Source of the DNA: Pseudomonas kermanshahensis
Lineage (GTDB): Bacteria > Pseudomonadota > Gammaproteobacteria > Pseudomonadales > Pseudomonadaceae
Length of the DNA stretch: 64,000 bases
Direction of reading: 5' to 3'
NCBI RefSeq assembly: GCF_014269205.2
Contig: NZ_JABWRY020000001.1
Coordinates: 2,232,001 to 2,296,000, forward strand
A model generated the notes under the pieces. That model was not told the origin of the DNA. It ran no database searches and saw only the letters and a program-made list of their open reading frames with translations. How positions within the stretch are numbered: position 1 is the first letter of the stretch; each line of letters starts with the position of its first letter. Below, in pieces: positions 52,204-61,774 of this stretch. The position numbers and the translations under genes were made by a program.

Positions 52204-53250
52204 ATGGACGAGGCACGGCTTCACGAATTCATGGGCAAGCTGGTGGGTGACATGGGCGCTGCGGCGACCCTGGCCAATGTCATTCTGGGCGACGAACTCG
52301 GGCTGTACCGGGCAATGGCCGACAGCCTGCCGACCACCCCCGACGCGCTCGCGGCCAAGACCGGTTGCCACCCGCGCCTGGTGCGCGAATGGCTCAATGC
52401 CCAGGCGGCGTCGGGCTACATGGTGCATGACAAGGGCAGTTTCGTGCTGCCCGAAGAACAGGCCATGGCCCTGGCGCTGGAGGACTCGCCGGCCTACATG
52501 GCCGGTGGCGCCGCAGTGGTGGCGGCGCTGTTTCACGACAAAGACAAGCTGGTCGCGGCCATGCGTGGCGACGGCGGGTTGGCGTGGGGCGACCACCACC
52601 CGTGCATGTTCAGCGGCACCGAGCGGTTCTTCCGGCCGGGTTATCGGACGTTCCTGGTGGCCGAGTGGCTGCCGGCGCTGGACGGGGTAGTGGCGAAACT
52701 GCAAGCGGGCGCCAAGGTGGCCGATGTGGGCTGTGGCCATGGCGCCTCGACGTTGGTCATGGCCCAGGCGTTTCCTGCATCGACCTTTGTTGGCTACGAC
52801 TATCACGGGCCATCCATCGCCACCGCCAACCAGCGCGCCGAAGAGGCGGGGTTGGGCGCGCGGGTGCATTTCCAGCAGGCCACTGCTAAAGACTACCCCG
52901 GCCACGACCATGACCTGGTGTGTTTCTTCGATTGCCTGCACGACATGGGTGACCCAGTGGGCGCGGCGCGCCATGCCTACCGTGCCTTGAAGGCTGACGG
53001 CACGGTGATGCTGGTGGAACCGTACGCCGAAGACTCGCTGGAGGGCAACCTGACGCCGGTAGGGCGCTTGTTCTACGCAGCGTCGACGTTTATCTGCACG
53101 CCGAACTCGCTGTCTCAGGAGGTGGGATTGGGGTTGGGTGCCCAGGCCGGGGAGGCACGGCTGCGGGCGGTGTTCGAAGAGGCGGGGTTCACTCGGTTCC
53201 GGCGTGCGACGCAGACACCGTTCAACCTCATCCTGGAGGCGCGTAAATAG
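52204..53250 (+). CDS. SAM-dependent methyltransferase with N-terminal winged-helix domain
   Basis: The 348-aa protein has an N-terminal dimerisation/winged-helix part (LGLYRAMADSLPTTPDALAAKTGCHPRLVREWLNAQAASGYM). A class I Rossmann domain with motif I VADVGCGHGASTLVMAQAFP at about 174-193 and a VCFFDCLHDMGDP motif follows. This is the Rv2258c-like group, whose substrates are small molecules. AGAGGAGGGCAGGTC gives a strong ribosome site. The 256 bases upstream hold no other gene. Target is unknown. Confidence 0.85.
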   Translation: MDEARLHEFMGKLVGDMGAAATLANVILGDELGLYRAMADSLPTTPDALAAKTGCHPRLVREWLNAQAASGYMVHDKGSFVLPEEQAMALALEDSPAYMAGGAAVVAALFHDKDKLVAAMRGDGGLAWGDHHPCMFSGTERFFRPGYRTFLVAEWLPALDGVVAKLQAGAKVADVGCGHGASTLVMAQAFPASTFVGYDYHGPSIATANQRAEEAGLGARVHFQQATAKDYPGHDHDLVCFFDCLHDMGDPVGAARHAYRALKADGTVMLVEPYAEDSLEGNLTPVGRLFYAASTFICTPNSLSQEVGLGLGAQAGEARLRAVFEEAGFTRFRRATQTPFNLILEARK

Positions 53251-53350
53251 CCGCTGCCCTTGCCGCAACCGGGCCATTCGGCTTTTACGCATTGTAATGC
53301 CGCGCCCTGATCGTCAGAATCGCGCCCGGTTGTCGAGCAAGGGGCTTACG

Positions 53351-54046
53351 TTGAACGAACAGACACTCTCCATGCGCCTGGAGCGCGTGGCGGCGCATGT
53401 GCCACACGGCGCGCGCCTGGCCGATATCGGCTCGGACCACGGTTACTTGCCGGTAGCGTTGATGCTGCGCGGCACTATCGAAGCCGGCGTGGCCGGTGAA
53501 GTGGCGCAGACGCCCTTTGCCTCCACTCAGCGCAATGTGCGCCGCAATGGCTTGGAAGCACGCATCACCATTCGCCTGGCCGATGGGCTAGAGGCGATCG
53601 AAATAAACGACCGGATCTCTGCCGTCAGCCTCTGCGGCATGGGCGGCGACACCCTGTGCGAAATTCTGGAACGCGGCAAGCATCGCTTGAACGGCACCGA
53701 GCGCCTGATCCTGCAACCCAATGGCGGCGAGTGCGCGCTGCGGGGCTGGCTAATGACCAATGGCTATCGCATCGTCAGCGAAGAGTTGCTGCGGGAGAAC
53801 CGCTTCGACTACGAAATCATCGTCGCCGAACCGTGTGAGGCAGTGGCGTATACCGCCGAAGAACTGTACTTCGGCCCACTGTTGATGCGCGAGAAAAGCC
53901 CAGCGTTCATGACCAAATGGCAGCGCATGTTGCGTCAGAAGCAGCAGACGTTGGCCAACTTCGAACGCGCCCGGGATGCAATCCCACAGGAAAAGCGCGA
54001 CGATTTCGCCCGGCAAATCACCTGGATCAACCAGGTATTGGCCTGA
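53351..54046 (+). CDS. trmK: tRNA (adenine22-N1)-methyltransferase
   Basis: TrmK methylates N1 of adenine 22 in tRNAs. The 231-aa protein has SAM motif I LADIGSDHGYLPVALMLRG, motif II GEVAQTPFASTQRNVRRNGL, and motif IV with the active-site block SLCGMGGDTL. It is probably initiated at TTG 53351, with AAGGGG seven bases before; ATG 53372 is a shorter choice. The open frame upstream overlaps the methyltransferase gene and is not real. Confidence 0.88.
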   Translation: MNEQTLSMRLERVAAHVPHGARLADIGSDHGYLPVALMLRGTIEAGVAGEVAQTPFASTQRNVRRNGLEARITIRLADGLEAIEINDRISAVSLCGMGGDTLCEILERGKHRLNGTERLILQPNGGECALRGWLMTNGYRIVSEELLRENRFDYEIIVAEPCEAVAYTAEELYFGPLLMREKSPAFMTKWQRMLRQKQQTLANFERARDAIPQEKRDDFARQITWINQVLA

Positions 54047-54047
54047 C

Positions 54048-54311
54048 TTACTGCTGCGAGCAGTTGCCCATTTCCCGGTAGTTGATTTCGCGGGTGTGGC
54101 CTTGATGGTCGACATAGACCATGTGCGCGGTGCCAACCTGGCAATCGGCTGCATTGCTGGCTGGGGTGATGGAGATGACTTTGGCCACATCCAGCGGCAT
54201 GCCGTATTCGTAGTTGCTGCTGGCAACAGGCTGGTCAGTGCCCGCGTCAGCCAAGGCGCCGAACGAGGCGAGGGCAGCGGTAACGGCAAGCACAGCGATC
54301 GAACGTTTCAT
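54048..54311 (-). CDS. DUF2790 small exported protein
   Basis: The 87-aa product starts at MKRSIAVLAVTAALASFGALA, a signal peptide. A mature DUF2790 domain follows (YEYGMPLDVAKVISITPASNAADCQVGTAHMVYVDHQGHTREINYREMG). This Pseudomonas-specific family is often metal or stress responsive, but function is unknown. A GGTTC-type spacer and AGGAAC precede the ATG. It is divergent from the next LysR gene and convergent with trmK, with stops 1 base apart. Confidence 0.87.
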   Translation of the reverse strand: MKRSIAVLAVTAALASFGALADAGTDQPVASSNYEYGMPLDVAKVISITPASNAADCQVGTAHMVYVDHQGHTREINYREMGNCSQQ

Positions 54312-54436
54312 GGCAGGTTCCTTTTTCAATGTTTTACCAATGATGTATTCATTGGTGATCCACAATAAATGGGCTAACCCGTGATAGATTCCTGCCTTGA
54401 GCGTAAGAATAAGATTGAACAAGGAGCCCATCCCTC

Positions 54437-55369
54437 ATGGACATGCTGCATGCCATGCGTACCTTCACCCGGGTGGTGGAGTGCGGCAGCTTTGCGGCGG
54501 CTGCCAATGCCCTGGATATTTCAGCGGCGCAGGTGTCGCGCATCGTTGCCGAGCTTGAGAACCAGCTACAGACGCGTCTGCTGCACCGCACCACGCGCCG
54601 TTTGCGCATGAGCGAGGCGGGCGAGCGTTTTCTTGAGCGCGCCCGGCAAATCATGTTGTTGACCGAAGAAGCCGTGGGCGAAGCGCGCGGCGCGCACCTC
54701 ACGCCCCGTGGCCGCTTGCGCCTGCATTGCCCGCATGGCCTGGGCCTGCTGCTGATGCCGCTGGTGGCGGGCTACAACGCGCTGTGCCCTGAGGTGGTGG
54801 TCGAATTGACCCTGTCCCAACGCAACCCCGACCCGCTGGCTGAAGGGCATGACGTGGTGATCACCGTGGACGGGGCCTTGCCGGACTCGCAATTGATCGC
54901 AGTGCCCTTGGGCGACATCTTCAGCATCCCCTGTGCCGCGCCCAGCTATCTGGAGACCTTTGGGGTGCCTGAGCGGCCGGAAGACCTGCATGATCATCGT
55001 TGCCTGCGCATGGCGTATCCGATGTATGAAGGCGACTGGGTATTCCCGCAAGGCGTCGATCAGTGCGTGATCGCGCCGCGAGACAGCTTCCTGACCAACG
55101 TAGCCGACGCCATGCTGCTGGCCAGCGAGTTGGGCATGGGCATCGGGCTGTTGCCGTTCTACACCGCCAGCCAGGCCATCGAGCAGGGGCGTTTGCGCCG
55201 GCTGCTGGCCCCGTATCGCCTGCGCGAGTGTGCGCTGTACGCGATCTACCCGTCGCGGCACTACTTGGATGCCAAGGTGCGTACCTGGATCGACTACCTC
55301 AAGGAACAGCTACCGGCGCTGTTCGAGGCCCATGCGCGGATAGTGGATGATGAGCGGTATTGGCGCTGA
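54437..55369 (+). CDS. LysR-family transcriptional regulator (AaeR/CrgA-like)
   Basis: The 310-aa protein has HTH MLHAMRTFTRVVECGSFAAAANALDISAAQVSRIVAELE and an effector domain of the CrgA-like type (TPRGRLRLHCPHGLGLLLMPLVAGY, later LASELGMGIGLLPFY). It is divergent from the DUF2790 gene and convergent with the acyl-CoA dehydrogenase gene. Targets are not evident. Confidence 0.87.
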   Translation: MDMLHAMRTFTRVVECGSFAAAANALDISAAQVSRIVAELENQLQTRLLHRTTRRLRMSEAGERFLERARQIMLLTEEAVGEARGAHLTPRGRLRLHCPHGLGLLLMPLVAGYNALCPEVVVELTLSQRNPDPLAEGHDVVITVDGALPDSQLIAVPLGDIFSIPCAAPSYLETFGVPERPEDLHDHRCLRMAYPMYEGDWVFPQGVDQCVIAPRDSFLTNVADAMLLASELGMGIGLLPFYTASQAIEQGRLRRLLAPYRLRECALYAIYPSRHYLDAKVRTWIDYLKEQLPALFEAHARIVDDERYWR

Positions 55370-55390
55370 AACGGGCTGATTTAGCTGGAA

Positions 55391-55421
55391 CCTGTGGGGC
55401 TGGCTTGCCGGCGCCCACAGG
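55391..55421. repeat. REP-like palindrome / transcript end
   Basis: CCTGTGGG and CCCACAGG enclose GGCTGGCTTGCCGGCG. This is a short REP-related palindrome between the convergent LysR and acyl-CoA dehydrogenase genes. Confidence 0.65.
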
Positions 55422-55433
55422 TTTGGCGACTCG

Positions 55434-56585
55434 CTACAGCGGATAGTGCTTGAGCTCCCGTGCAATCAGCATCCGCTGGATCTCGCTCGAGCCTTCGTAG
55501 ATCTGCGTGATTCGTGCGTCGCGGTAATAGCGTTCCACCGGGTAATCCTCCAGGTAGCCATAGCCACCATGCACCTGGATGGCCATGGAACATACCCGCT
55601 CGGCCATTTCCGACGCGAACAGCTTGGCCTGCGAAGCCTCCGACAGGCACGGCTTACCGGCACTGCGCAAGCGGGCTGCATGCAGGATCAGCAGGCGTGC
55701 GGCATTCACCTGTACCTGCATGTCAGCCAGCAGGTTGGCGATGCTCTGGTGTTCGTTGATCGGCTTGCCGAACTGCACCCGATCACGGGAGTAGACCAGC
55801 GCGGCTTCGAACGCGGCGCGGGCGATACCCAATGCCTGCGCGGCGATGCCGATACGCCCACCTTCGAGGTTGGACAAGGCGATGGCCAGGCCCTTGCCGC
55901 GCTCACCGAGCATATTGGCAGCCGGGATGCGGCAGTTGTCGAAGGTCACCGCGCAGGTATCAGAGGCGCGGATGCCCATCTTGTGCTCGCTGCGGTCAAC
56001 CTTGAAGCCAGGGTTGTCAGTGGGTACCAGGAAGGCCGACAGGCCTTTCTTGCCCAGTTCCGGGTCGGTCACCGCGAAGACGATCGCCAGGCCTGCTCGG
56101 CGAGCATTGCTGACAAACTGCTTGGACCCATTGATCACCCATTCGCCCTCCACGCGTTCGGCACGGGTGCGCAGGTTGTGCGCCTCGGAGCCGGCCTGGG
56201 GTTCGGTCAGGCAGAAGCAGCCAATTACCTCGCCCGTGGCCAGGCGTGGCAACCAAGCCTGTTGCTGTTCGGCTGTGCCATAAGCCAGCAACGGGCCGCA
56301 GCCCACCGAGTTGTGGATGCTCATCATCGCCCCGGTGGCGCCGCAGCCAGCGGCGATTTCTTCCACGGCCAGGGCGTAGGCGACGTAATCGGTGTAGCTG
56401 CCGCCGAAGGCTTCAGGCACCACCATGCCGAGCAGCCCCAGCTCGCCCATCTTGCGGACCACGCCATCATCGATCCAGCCGGCTTTTTCCCAGGCCTGGG
56501 CATGGGGCGCGATTTCGCCACGGGAAAAGTCCCGGGCCATGTCGCGGATCATGATCTGCTCTTCGCTCAGTTCCAGGTCTTGCAT
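55434..56585 (-). CDS. Acyl-CoA dehydrogenase, probable isobutyryl-CoA type
   Basis: The 383-aa flavoprotein has the short/branched-chain acyl-CoA dehydrogenase fold. Motifs are [18 protein letters not shown] (FAD/substrate site), the catalytic glutamate E364 in [11 protein letters not shown], and [22 protein letters not shown]. It lies upstream-coupled to a 3-hydroxyisobutyryl-CoA hydrolase (16 bases apart, same strand). That points to isobutyryl-CoA to methacrylyl-CoA in valine degradation, although other short branched acyl-CoAs fit. Confidence 0.9.
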   Translation of the reverse strand: MQDLELSEEQIMIRDMARDFSRGEIAPHAQAWEKAGWIDDGVVRKMGELGLLGMVVPEAFGGSYTDYVAYALAVEEIAAGCGATGAMMSIHNSVGCGPLLAYGTAEQQQAWLPRLATGEVIGCFCLTEPQAGSEAHNLRTRAERVEGEWVINGSKQFVSNARRAGLAIVFAVTDPELGKKGLSAFLVPTDNPGFKVDRSEHKMGIRASDTCAVTFDNCRIPAANMLGERGKGLAIALSNLEGGRIGIAAQALGIARAAFEAALVYSRDRVQFGKPINEHQSIANLLADMQVQVNAARLLILHAARLRSAGKPCLSEASQAKLFASEMAERVCSMAIQVHGGYGYLEDYPVERYYRDARITQIYEGSSEIQRMLIARELKHYPL

Positions 56586-56601
56586 CTGTGTACTCCCGGG
56601 C

Positions 56602-57672
56602 TCACAGGCCTTCGAAGAATTGGTCGACCCGCTGGCGCTCGAGCTCGGCCAGGGTGGGCGGGTTCCAGCGTGGCTGCTTGTCCTTGTCGATGATCAGGGC
56701 ACGCACGCCCTCGATGATGTCGCCGTACTGGAACCACTGGCGGTCCAGGTGCAGCTCCATGGCAAAGCACGCCTCAAGTGCCAGGTGGCGACCGCGGCGC
56801 AGCATTTCCAGCGTAACCGCCATGGCCAGTGGCGAGCGGCTTTCCAGCTGGTCGGCGGTGGCCAGGGCCCATGGGTGGCTGTCGCCGATGCTGACGGTGC
56901 GCAGTTGCTCGATGATCGCTGGCAAGTCGGGGAGGGCAAAGAAATGGTCGATGACCGGGCGCAGCTTCTCCAGCGGCGCGTCATCCAGCACCTGAGTGCC
57001 GAGCTTGGCCAGCAGGCCTTGCAGGTCCTTGAGCGGGTGGTCGCCAAAGGTCAGGCGGTCCAGGCCCTGGTCGAGTGCGGTGAGTTTATCGCAGGGCACG
57101 TGCCAGTCGGCGAGCCCGCAATACAGGGCGTCGGCGGCCTGGATCTGGGTGCCAGTGACACCGAGGTAAGTGCCCAGCTCGCCAGGGAGGCGTGAGAGGA
57201 AATAGCTGCCGCCCACATCCGGGAAATAGCCGATGCCGACTTCCGGCATGCCCAGCCGGCTGCGTTCGGTCACCACCCGTAGGTCACAGCCTTGGGCCAG
57301 GCCCATGCCGCCGCCGAGGGTGAAGCCGTCCATCAGCACCAGCACCGGTTTGCGGTAATGATGGATGCACAGGTCGAGCGCGTATTCCTCGACGAAAAAG
57401 TCTTCATGCAGGCGTTCTGCGTTTTTGTAGCTGTCGTGCAGCGAGCGGATATCGCCACCGGCGCAAAACCCTTTAGGGCCCGCACCACGCAGTACCACTG
57501 CGCGCACCTGCGGGTCGTCTGCCCATTGGTCGAAGTGCTGGCGCAGGCTGCGCACCATATCCAGGGTCAAGGCATTGAGGCCGGCGGGGCGGTTCAGGGT
57601 CAGGTGGCCAATCTGGTTGCGGACTTCAGCCAAGACATGATCCGTCGCCGAAGTGTAAGCATGCGCGGTCAT
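56602..57672 (-). CDS. 3-Hydroxyisobutyryl-CoA hydrolase (enoyl-CoA hydratase/isomerase family)
   Basis: The 356-aa protein of the crotonase superfamily carries the HIBCH signatures [16 protein letters not shown] (oxyanion hole), [20 protein letters not shown] and [23 protein letters not shown]. Its length and C-terminal domain are those of HIBCH rather than plain hydratase. It hydrolyses 3-hydroxyisobutyryl-CoA in the valine pathway. It is the first gene of the unit with the acyl-CoA dehydrogenase. Its start is 344 bases from the divergent mdc operon. Confidence 0.9.
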   Translation of the reverse strand: MTAHAYTSATDHVLAEVRNQIGHLTLNRPAGLNALTLDMVRSLRQHFDQWADDPQVRAVVLRGAGPKGFCAGGDIRSLHDSYKNAERLHEDFFVEEYALDLCIHHYRKPVLVLMDGFTLGGGMGLAQGCDLRVVTERSRLGMPEVGIGYFPDVGGSYFLSRLPGELGTYLGVTGTQIQAADALYCGLADWHVPCDKLTALDQGLDRLTFGDHPLKDLQGLLAKLGTQVLDDAPLEKLRPVIDHFFALPDLPAIIEQLRTVSIGDSHPWALATADQLESRSPLAMAVTLEMLRRGRHLALEACFAMELHLDRQWFQYGDIIEGVRALIIDKDKQPRWNPPTLAELERQRVDQFFEGL

Positions 57673-58016
57673 CGCGTTCTCCCTGCTTTGTTATTGATTT
57701 TCCAAGTGAAGTCTGGAGTTCGCTGGAGGATCACTGGATCCTGTCATGCGAATTTGTCGTGCACAATCGGCAAATCTGCAGGGGTGTTCTGCATTTTTGC
57801 CTTGTGTTCAGGTTAAGCCTTGCAGCGCCTGGGAGATCGAGCGCCGCCCGCGCGGCGCTCGAACTGCGCCCGCCACTAATATCACGCCATACACCCCAAG
57901 CCCACCCCACCCTCAATTCATTAACCTGAGCGTAACGATCACCCATCCAGCTTGATTGATGCACCCTCACGCCTCGCCCTAAGGTGGCTCCACGACAGCG
58001 AATCCGTGGAGTCACC
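57673..58016. promoter_or_regulatory. Divergent control region of the valine unit and mdc operon, with a perfect inverted repeat
   Basis: The 344 bases hold no gene. An 11-bp inverted repeat (TCGAGCGCCGC / GCGGCGCTCGA around CCGC) spans 57837-57862 and could act as a hairpin insulating the two transcripts. The part next to mdcA is AT-richer (CAATTCATTAACCTGAGCGT, 57913-57932) and is a plausible place for a LysR-type MdcR site, since mdc operons are commonly MdcR-controlled. No mdcR gene lies in the window. Confidence 0.55.
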
Positions 58017-59678
58017 ATGACAACAACCAAGAATCCACCGCCGCAATGGTCGCGGCGGCGCGCCGAGAAGCAGCGCCGCCTCGACCGGGTCCGCCACCTC
58101 GCCGACGGTGTGGTGCTGCCCACCGCGCATATCGTCGAGGCACTGGAACTGTTACTCGCCCCCGGCGACCGGGTGGTGCTGGAAGGCAACAACCAGAAGC
58201 AGGCCGATTTTCTCTCCCGCTCACTGGCCAAGGTCGACCCGGCGCGGCTGCACGATTTGCACATGATCATGCCCAGCGTCAGCCGTGCCGAACACCTCGA
58301 CCTGTTCGAGCGGGGCATCGCCCGCAAGCTCGACTTCTCGTTCGCCGGGCCACAGAGCCTGCGTATCGGGCAACTGCTGGAAGATGGCCTGCTCGAAGTC
58401 GGCGCCATCCATACCTACATCGAGCTGTACTCCCGGCTGCTGGTCGACCTCATCCCCAACGTGACCCTGGTCGCGGGCTTCATGGCCGACCGGGATGGCA
58501 ACCTCTATACCGGCCCCAGCACCGAAGACACACCGGCCCTGGTCGAACCCGCCGCCTTCAGTGACGGCATCGTCATTGCCCAAGTCAACCAATTGGTGGA
58601 GCGGGTCGACGACCTGCCGCGCGTCGATATTCCCGCGTCCTGGGTCGACTTCGTGGTGGTCGCCGACCAGCCGTTCTACATCGAGCCGCTGTTCACCCGC
58701 GACCCACGCCATATCAAGCCGGTGCATGTGCTGATGGCGATGATGGCGATCCGTGGCATCTATGAAAAACACCAGGTGCAGTCGCTGAACCATGGCATTG
58801 GGTTCAATACCGCAGCCATCGAGCTGATCTTGCCGACCTATGGCGAATCCCTTGGCCTGAAAGGCAAAATTTGCCGCAACTGGACGCTCAACCCTCACCC
58901 CACGCTGATTCCCGCTATCGAAACGGGTTGGGTCGAGAGCGTGCATTGTTTCGGTACTGAACTGGGCATGGAAGACTACATCGCCCAGCGCCCGGACGTG
59001 TTTTTCACCGGCCGCGACGGCTCGCTGCGCTCCAACCGCATGATGTGTCAGTTGGCGGGGCAGTACGCCGTCGACCTGTTTATTGGTGCCACGTTGCAGG
59101 TGGATGGCGACGGCCATTCTTCGACCGTCACCCGCGGCCGCCTGGCGGGCTTTGGCGGTGCGCCGAACATGGGCCACGACCCCCGTGGGCGCCGCCACGC
59201 GACACCAGCCTGGCTCGACATGACCGTGCCCGAAACGATGCTCGAGCGCGGCCGCAAGCTGGTGGTGCAGATGGTCGAGACCTACCAGGAAGGCGGCAAG
59301 CCCACCTTCGTCGAAACCCTCGATGCGGTCGAAGTGGCGAAAAAAGCCGGCATGCCGCTGGCACCGGTGATGATCTACGGCGACGACGTTACTCACTTGC
59401 TCACCGAAGAAGGCATCGCCTACCTGTACAAAGCGCGCAGCCTTGAGGAACGCCAGCAGATGATTGCAGCCGTGGCCGGTGTCACCGCCATTGGCCTGCG
59501 GCATGACCCCAAAGACACCCAGCGCCTGCGCCAGCAGGGCCTGGTGGCGTTGCCCGAGGACTTGGGCATCCGCCGTACCGATGCCAGCCGTGAGCTGCTG
59601 GCTGCGCGCAGCATCGCCGACCTGGTGGAATGGTCCGGTGGCCTGTACAACCCACCCGCACGGTTCAGGAGCTGGTGA
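58017..59678 (+). CDS. mdcA: Malonate decarboxylase alpha subunit (acetyl-S-ACP:malonate ACP transferase)
   Basis: MdcA moves the acyl carrier protein from acetate to malonate, the first step in biotin-independent malonate decarboxylation. The 553-aa product starts [21 protein letters not shown] and has [56 protein letters not shown] and [23 protein letters not shown], all conserved in MdcA. GTGGAG precedes ATG 58017. Its TGA overlaps the mdcB ATG. This opens the mdcABCDEGH operon, which lets the cell use malonate as carbon source. Confidence 0.96.
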   Translation: MTTTKNPPPQWSRRRAEKQRRLDRVRHLADGVVLPTAHIVEALELLLAPGDRVVLEGNNQKQADFLSRSLAKVDPARLHDLHMIMPSVSRAEHLDLFERGIARKLDFSFAGPQSLRIGQLLEDGLLEVGAIHTYIELYSRLLVDLIPNVTLVAGFMADRDGNLYTGPSTEDTPALVEPAAFSDGIVIAQVNQLVERVDDLPRVDIPASWVDFVVVADQPFYIEPLFTRDPRHIKPVHVLMAMMAIRGIYEKHQVQSLNHGIGFNTAAIELILPTYGESLGLKGKICRNWTLNPHPTLIPAIETGWVESVHCFGTELGMEDYIAQRPDVFFTGRDGSLRSNRMMCQLAGQYAVDLFIGATLQVDGDGHSSTVTRGRLAGFGGAPNMGHDPRGRRHATPAWLDMTVPETMLERGRKLVVQMVETYQEGGKPTFVETLDAVEVAKKAGMPLAPVMIYGDDVTHLLTEEGIAYLYKARSLEERQQMIAAVAGVTAIGLRHDPKDTQRLRQQGLVALPEDLGIRRTDASRELLAARSIADLVEWSGGLYNPPARFRSW

Positions 59679-60634
59679 TGAAAGTACTCGACCTGCAATC
59701 GCATGGGCTGCTTCGCGAGCAAGCTCGCTCCTACCGGTATGTAACGGGCCTTAAAGCCAGTGGGGGCTCTGTGGGAGCGGGCTTGCCCGCGAAGAGGGCT
59801 GAACAGACAACCAAAATCCCTCTGGCCGATCACCTGGCGGATTTGGCAGTAGAAGCCCTGATCGACGAAGTCGATCTGTCGCCCAAACCGGGCCTGGTAG
59901 ACCGCCGCAGCAACGGTGCGCACACCGACATGACGCTAGCGTTGATGCATGCGTCGGCGCTGGCCCTGTGGCCGTGCCTGCGGCAGATGGCCGAAGCGGC
60001 CGAGGCCATTGGCGGCGTCGGCCAGCCCTTGCGCACTGCGCTAGGCCGCATTGGCCGCGAAGGCGAGGTCGCGATGCTGGCGACCACCGGCGGGGTGAAT
60101 ACCCACCGAGGCGCGATCTGGGCTCTGGGGCTGCTGGTGGCGGCCTGTGCCCTGGGTCCCCACGCTGACCCGTGCGCAGTGGCGGCCCGCGCCGGGCGCA
60201 TCGCGCTGATCGACGACCCGGGCGCAACATCGGAAGACAGCCATGGTGCCCACGTAAGGCGCCGTTATGGCAGCGGCGGAGCCCGTGAACAGGCGCAATT
60301 GGGTTTCCCAGCGGTTATCGCGCATGGCCTGCCACAGCTCCAGCGCAGCCGTGCCTTAGGTGCCAGCGAAACCCACGCGCGGCTCGATGCCTTGCTGGCG
60401 ATCATGGCGGCGCTGGCCGACACCTGTGTGCTTTGGCGCGCCGGGCCACAAGGGCTGGCCACGGTCCAGCAGGGTGCCCGCGCCGTCCTCGACGCCGGTG
60501 GCAGCGCCACGCTGGACGGGCGGCGGCAACTGCGCCTTTTGGATGAACACTTACTGCAACTGAATGCCTCTCCGGGTGGCGCTGCCGATCTGTTGGCGGC
60601 CTGCCTGTTCCTCGACAAAGCCGGGAGCCTGTGA
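59678..60634 (+). CDS. mdcB: Triphosphoribosyl-dephospho-CoA synthase MdcB, with REP-derived N-terminal insert
   Basis: MdcB makes the precursor of the phosphoribosyl-dephospho-CoA prosthetic group. The 318-aa product starts [10 protein letters not shown] at an ATGA overlap with mdcA. Conserved CitG/MdcB motifs begin only at about residue 53 ([33 protein letters not shown]), then [14 protein letters not shown] and STPG-like [14 protein letters not shown]. Residues 12-39 are encoded by two head-to-head REP units (59711-59794), an in-frame addition absent from the family's usual N-terminus. The remainder is intact, so activity may be kept. Confidence 0.93.
   Translation: MKVLDLQSHGLLREQARSYRYVTGLKASGGSVGAGLPAKRAEQTTKIPLADHLADLAVEALIDEVDLSPKPGLVDRRSNGAHTDMTLALMHASALALWPCLRQMAEAAEAIGGVGQPLRTALGRIGREGEVAMLATTGGVNTHRGAIWALGLLVAACALGPHADPCAVAARAGRIALIDDPGATSEDSHGAHVRRRYGSGGAREQAQLGFPAVIAHGLPQLQRSRALGASETHARLDALLAIMAALADTCVLWRAGPQGLATVQQGARAVLDAGGSATLDGRRQLRLLDEHLLQLNASPGGAADLLAACLFLDKAGSL
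59711..59794. repeat. REP doublet inside the mdcB coding sequence
   Basis: CTTCGCGAGCAAGCTCGCTC (59711 onward) is an inverted REP unit. GTGGGAGCGGGCTTGCCCGC GAAG (59771-59794) is a direct unit of the same type as the intergenic REPs in this window. They lie head to head 37 bases apart and keep the mdcB frame open. Confidence 0.9.
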
Positions 60635-60635
60635 C

Positions 60636-60935
60636 ATGGAAACCCTGACCTTTCAATTCCCCGCCGCCGAACCAGGGCGCGGGCGCACCGTGCTCGGCTG
60701 CGTCAGCTCCGGCGACCTGGAAGTACTGATCGAACCCGGCATCGCCGGCAGCCTGCAGATCCAGGTCGTGACGTCGGTCAACGGCAGCGGCGCGCGCTGG
60801 ACGCAACTGTTCCAGCGCCTGTTCGAAGGCCGCCAATGGCCAGCGGTGAACATCGACATCCATGATTTTGGCGCCACCCCAGGCGTGGTGCGCCTGCGCC
60901 TGGAGCAAGGTTTCGAGGAGATCGCCCATGACTGA
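60636..60935 (+). CDS. mdcC: Malonate decarboxylase acyl carrier protein (delta subunit)
   Basis: The 99-aa carrier protein holds the prosthetic group through a serine. S25 in the CVSSGDLEVLIEPG motif is the expected attachment site. It starts one base after the mdcB stop and overlaps the mdcD start (ATGAC). Length matches other MdcC proteins. Confidence 0.95.
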   Translation: METLTFQFPAAEPGRGRTVLGCVSSGDLEVLIEPGIAGSLQIQVVTSVNGSGARWTQLFQRLFEGRQWPAVNIDIHDFGATPGVVRLRLEQGFEEIAHD

Positions 60936-61774
60936 CACCGAGCGTTTGCTGCACAGCCGCAGCCTCGTCGAAATGGGCGCCCGCCAGCGCGCCCGGGCAC
61001 TGCTTGACCCGGGCACGTTCCGCGAGCTGCTGGGCCCCTTCGACCGGCTCATGTCACCTTGGCTGCCGCGCCAGGGCATCGTGCCCCAGGCCGATGATGG
61101 CGTGGTCATCGCCAAAGGCCGGCTGAATGGCCGCAACACGGTGGTCGCCGCTATCGAGGTGGCTTCCAGGGCGGCAGCATGGGGAGGTGGGCGGGGCGAA
61201 GATCGCCGGTGCACTGGAACTGGCCATCGAAGACAACCGCAACGGCACCCCGACCTGCGCCGTGCTGCTGCTGGAAACCGGTGGCGTGCGCCTGCAGGAA
61301 GCCAACCTGGGCCTGGCGGCAATCGCCGAGATCCAGGCCGCGATCGTCGAGCTGCGCAGCTACCAGCCGGTGATCGGCCTGATCGCAGGCTCGGTCGGCT
61401 GCTTCGGCGGTATGTCCATCGCTGCCGGCCTGTGCAGCCACCTGCTGGTCACCCGTGAGGCGCGCCTGGGCCTCAATGGCCCGCAGGTCATCGAGCAGGA
61501 AGCGGGCATCGCTGAATACGACGCCAAGGATCGCCCCTTTATCTGGAGCCTGACCGGTGGCGAGCAGCGCCATGCCAGTGGGCTGGTCGACGGCTACGTG
61601 GCCGATGATGCAGATGCAATACGCCAGCAGCTTGTGCACCTGCTCGACACCCCCGCCACAGACCGTGCTCGCCGCCACGCCTGGTACCTCGAGCGGCTGT
61701 CGCGCCTCGGCGATGACTGCCCGCAACTGGATGCCGCCGCCGTATGCAGCCTCTACCAAGGAGAAGCCAAATGA
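60928..61774 (+). pseudogene. mdcD: Malonate decarboxylase beta subunit MdcD, disrupted by two one-base frameshifts
   Basis: MdcD with MdcE forms the carboxy-lyase that decarboxylates malonyl-S-ACP. The reading begins at ATG 60928 (MTDTERLLHSRSLVEMGARQRARALL) and reaches GRNTVVAAIE. Conserved GGFQGGSMG follows only in the next frame, and EVGGAKIAGALELAIEDN only in the frame after that, so one G is missing near 61158 and one base near 61182-61184. The rest (YQPVIGLIAGSVGCFGGMSIAAGLCSHLLV) is intact to 61774. As written no full beta subunit can be made, and malonate use should fail unless the bases are sequence errors. Confidence 0.9.

Noticed and set aside
53138..53350. N-terminal extension of TrmK back to 53138
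   Set aside because: This part overlaps the methyltransferase gene in another frame, is Arg/Ser-rich and unlike TrmK. TTG 53351 has a proper ribosome site.
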